The position numbers and the translations under genes were made by a program. 8,602 nt of DNA from DASQVO01 sp035640715 (GTDB lineage: Bacteria > Actinomycetota > Actinomycetes > Streptosporangiales > Streptosporangiaceae), in contig DASQVO010000572.1 in assembly GCA_035640715.1 (NCBI GenBank), forward strand, positions 1 to 8,602. The letters run 5' to 3'. Of this stretch, positions 6,559-8,602 are shown piece by piece. The notes beneath the pieces were generated by a model. The model saw only the letters and a list, made by a program, of their open reading frames with translations. It made no database searches and had not been told where the DNA came from. Each line of letters starts with the position of its first letter. Positions within the stretch are counted from its first letter, which is position 1.

Positions 6559-6586
6559 CACGGCAGGTTATTTACAACCTGCCGTG
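6559..6586. repeat. Perfect 11-base inverted repeat, operator or leader hairpin
   Basis: cacggcaggtt at 6559-6569 is exactly complementary to aacctgccgtg at 6576-6586, with a six-base loop atttac. The structure ends ten bases before the ribosome binding site of the next gene. No T-run follows it on either strand, so it does not look like a terminator. A regulator-binding palindrome or a hairpin affecting translation initiation fits better. The G/C-rich arms around an A/T centre resemble operators of sugar-responsive repressors, but no regulator gene is visible. Confidence 0.6.
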
Positions 6587-6596
6587 GTCAGGGATG

Positions 6597-6603
6597 AAAG
6601 GAG
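6597..6603 (+). promoter_or_regulatory. Ribosome binding site of the sugar dehydrogenase gene
   Basis: aaaggag ends seven bases before the GTG at 6611. This decides the start; no competing ATG gives both this spacing and a complete signal peptide. Confidence 0.8.
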
Positions 6604-6610
6604 TGACCCC

Positions 6611-8602
6611 GTGCGAACCCCCCCTAAATCCCGTGGGCTGCTAGTGGCAGCCCTGGGCGCGGCGACCAGTGCCATCTTGGCGATGGCCGGTCCCGCGAGT
6701 GCCAGCCCATTGGCCATATCCGGCCATCCATCACCCCCGCCGCAAGGTCCGGTGAAGGCCAGCACCGCAAGCGGCCCATCCGCGGCCACCTCGGATTTTG
6801 AGCAGGTCAAGCTCGCGTCCGGGCCGGACGACATGGGTGAGCCGATGACCATGGCCATCCTGCCCAACGGTGACGTGCTGCACGACTCCCGGGACGGCAC
6901 CGTCTTCTACACGACAAAGGACGGCCTGACCCACGTCGCCGCGAAGATCCCGGTCTACAACCACGACGAAGAGGGCCTGCAGGGCATGGCGGTCGACAAT
7001 CACTTCAGCCACGACCGCTGGGTCTACGTCTACTACGCCCCCCCGCTGAACACGCCGAAGACCAACGCCCCCGACTGGGGAACGCCCGCTGACTTCGCTC
7101 CCTACGTGGGCTACAACCAGCTGTCCCGGTTCAAGCTGACCAGCGACAACACGCTCGACATGGCCAGCGAGCAGAAGATCATGCAGGTCGGGCCCACGAA
7201 CCGGGGTATCTGCTGCCACGTCGGCGGCAACATCGACTTCGACAACGCGGGCAACCTGTACCTGTCCACCGGCGATGACACCAACCCGTTCGCGTCCAAT
7301 GCATATACGCCGATCGACGACCGGCCAGGGCGCAACTCCGCCTACGACGCCCGCAGGTCCGCGGCCAACACCAACGACCTGCGCGGCAAGCTGCTGCGGA
7401 TCCACCCCAACCCGGATGGGTCCTACAGCATCCCGGACGGGAACCTCTTCCCGCCAGGGACCCCCAAGACCCGGCCGGAGATCTACGCGATGGGGTTCCG
7501 CAACCCGTTCCGGTTCACGGTGGACCGCAAGACCGGCATCGTCTACCTGGCTGACTACGGGCCGGACGCGCAGAAGGCCGACCCGAACCGTGGCCCGGAG
7601 AACACGGTCGAGTACAACCGGATCACCAAAGCCGGCAACTTCGGCTGGCCGCTGTGCATCGGCAACAACACCCCGTACCGCGCCTACGACTTCGCGACCG
7701 GCGTCTCGGGCCCGGCGTTCGACTGCCAGCACCCGGTGAACGACTCGCCCTACAACACCGGCCTCACCAACCTGCCGCCCGCCCAGCCGGCCTGGATATG
7801 GAACCACTACGCGGGCAACCCGCTGTTCCCCCAGCTCGGCGGCCAAGGTGCGCCGATGGGCGGCCCCGTCTACCACTACAACCCGAGCCTGAAGTCATCA
7901 ACGGCATTCCCGTCCAGCTACGACGGCCAGTTCTTCGCCTACGAGTTCAGCCAGCATTGGATCAAGCCCATCCAGATGGACAGCAAGGGCAACATCCAGC
8001 AGATCAGCACGCTGACCAACGGCCGGGACTGGGCGCACCTTGTCGAGCCCATGGACATGGAATTCGGGCCGGACGGGTCGCTGTATGTCCTCGACTATGG
8101 CAGCAACTGGTTCGGCGGCTCACTCGACACGGCCCTGTACAAGATCAATTACGCGCCGGGGGACAAGTCCCCGACCGCCAACATCAGTGCCACGCCGACG
8201 TCGGGCAAGTCCCCGCTCACGGTGCAGTTCAACGGTTCCGGGTCAACCGACCCAGAGAACGACCCGCTGACCTACGCCTGGGACTTCGACGGTAACGGCA
8301 CCGTGGACTCCACGGCGGCAAACCCGTCCTTCACCTACACGGCCAACGGGCAATACACCGCGCGGCTCGTGGTGACCGACCCGAGCGGCCGGACCGGCAG
8401 CGCCGCAATCCACGTGACGGTGGGCAATACCGCGCCGCAGGTCAGCTTCAGCACGCCGCCGAACGGGCTGACGTTCAGTGACGGCCAGGTGGTGAACTGG
8501 CATGTCAACGTCACCGACCCGGACGGGACGCCGGTCGACTGCTCCCGGGTGCAGGTCGAGTACCTGCTGGGTCATGACCAGCACGCGCACAACCTGTCCC
8601 AG
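6611..8602 (+). CDS. Secreted PQQ-dependent sugar dehydrogenase with PKD domain (3' end outside window)
   Basis: The frame is open for 664 codons from GTG 6611 to the right edge. Residues 1-31 are a classic Sec signal peptide: R2, K6 and R8, a hydrophobic core (residues 10-26) and an ASA cleavage site before S32. A Pro/Ser/Ala-rich linker follows to about residue 60. Residues 60-515 are a glucose/sorbosone dehydrogenase-type six-bladed beta propeller, which oxidises sugar hydroxyls extracellularly with PQQ. The marks are EEGLQGMAVD (residues 120-129), CCHVGG with H203 at the place of the catalytic His of soluble glucose dehydrogenase, the NLYLSTGDD strand, GFRNPFRF with R297 at the usual PQQ-contacting Arg, and GNFGWP. 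Residues about 521-605 are a PKD domain (YAWDFDGNGT), and a further beta-rich domain starts after it. Relatives often carry ThuA or carbohydrate-binding domains further on. It is probably exported and glycan-associated, and expressed from its own promoter. The true substrate is unknown. Confidence 0.88.
   Translation, partial: MRTPPKSRGLLVAALGAATSAILAMAGPASASPLAISGHPSPPPQGPVKASTASGPSAATSDFEQVKLASGPDDMGEPMTMAILPNGDVLHDSRDGTVFYTTKDGLTHVAAKIPVYNHDEEGLQGMAVDNHFSHDRWVYVYYAPPLNTPKTNAPDWGTPADFAPYVGYNQLSRFKLTSDNTLDMASEQKIMQVGPTNRGICCHVGGNIDFDNAGNLYLSTGDDTNPFASNAYTPIDDRPGRNSAYDARRSAANTNDLRGKLLRIHPNPDGSYSIPDGNLFPPGTPKTRPEIYAMGFRNPFRFTVDRKTGIVYLADYGPDAQKADPNRGPENTVEYNRITKAGNFGWPLCIGNNTPYRAYDFATGVSGPAFDCQHPVNDSPYNTGLTNLPPAQPAWIWNHYAGNPLFPQLGGQGAPMGGPVYHYNPSLKSSTAFPSSYDGQFFAYEFSQHWIKPIQMDSKGNIQQISTLTNGRDWAHLVEPMDMEFGPDGSLYVLDYGSNWFGGSLDTALYKINYAPGDKSPTANISATPTSGKSPLTVQFNGSGSTDPENDPLTYAWDFDGNGTVDSTAANPSFTYTANGQYTARLVVTDPSGRTGSAAIHVTVGNTAPQVSFSTPPNGLTFSDGQVVNWHVNVTDPDGTPVDCSRVQVEYLLGHDQHAHNLSQ

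Larger units (their letters stand above)
6295..6610. other. AT-rich intergenic region with inverted repeats, no confident gene
   Basis: This 316-base gap separates two co-directional genes. Positions 6361-6430 contain 22 G/C in 70 bases by hand count (31 percent), in striking contrast with the GC-rich genes on either side. It holds inverted repeats at 6401-6425, 6495-6536 and 6559-6586, a candidate promoter at 6444-6472, and a doubtful 46-codon ORF at 6365-6505. No convincing intrinsic terminator for the upstream operon is present. The most economical reading is a promoter region and structured leader for the dehydrogenase at 6611. Confidence 0.75.

Noticed and set aside
6559..6586. Intrinsic terminator reading of the perfect hairpin
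   Set aside because: No T-run follows the stem on either strand, and it sits directly before a ribosome binding site.
6731..7876. A 381-codon open frame on the minus strand
   Set aside because: It is antisense to the PQQ dehydrogenase, whose signal peptide, catalytic motifs and ribosome binding site are all on the + strand. The antisense product is a Val/Gly/Arg-rich shadow.
1..8602. TTA codons as a sign of bldA-type developmental control
   Set aside because: Every TTA trinucleotide I found in the genes is out of frame, for example at 5668 and 5905, so no such control is indicated.
1..8602. CRISPR arrays, tRNA or rRNA genes, insertion sequences
   Set aside because: I saw no regularly spaced direct repeats, no tRNA-like cloverleaf sequence, no transposase motif and no flanking terminal repeats.

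Overview
The window is GC-rich DNA, except for one AT-rich intergenic patch. It uses GTG as well as ATG starts, almost exclusively G/C third codon positions and chains of 1-4 base gene overlaps. This points to a high-GC actinobacterium; genus or order cannot be assigned from the sequence. All supported genes are on the + strand.

Positions 1-5268 are a tightly packed, translationally coupled operon that I recognise as the core of an ebo (edb) cluster, the 'metabolite traffic' gene set known from cyanobacteria and Pseudomonas. The order is: the last few codons of an unseen upstream gene; a hydroxypyruvate-isomerase-like TIM barrel (49-963); EboA (960-1736); EboB, a TatD-like metal-dependent hydrolase (1736-2650); EboE, a large xylose-isomerase-like TIM barrel (2654-3823); and EboF, an alkaline-phosphatase/NPP-superfamily protein (3820-5268) whose metal site looks altered. 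EboC (UbiA-like membrane protein) and EboD (dehydroquinate-synthase-like) are not in the window and, if present, should lie upstream. In Nostoc punctiforme ebo genes are needed to move a scytonemin precursor to the periplasm; in Pseudomonas the related edb genes are needed for repelling nematodes. The chemistry is not established, and the cargo here cannot be read from the window.

A second sugar-phosphate isomerase/epimerase (5287-6294) follows after an 18-base gap with its own strong ribosome binding site. It belongs to a different TIM-barrel subfamily and may be the last gene of the operon or part of a sugar-oxidation module with the gene downstream.

Positions 6295-6610 are a 316-base intergenic region with a sharply AT-rich patch (22 G/C in 70 bases at 6361-6430), three inverted repeats, a candidate promoter and a doubtful 46-codon ORF. 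It probably holds the promoter and a structured leader for the last gene.

From 6611 to the right edge runs a secreted PQQ-dependent sugar dehydrogenase (GSDH fold) with a signal peptide, a PKD domain and the start of a further domain; it is cut by the window end. The most unusual features are the three TIM-barrel enzymes in one neighbourhood, the non-canonical EboF metal site, and the AT-rich structured leader.
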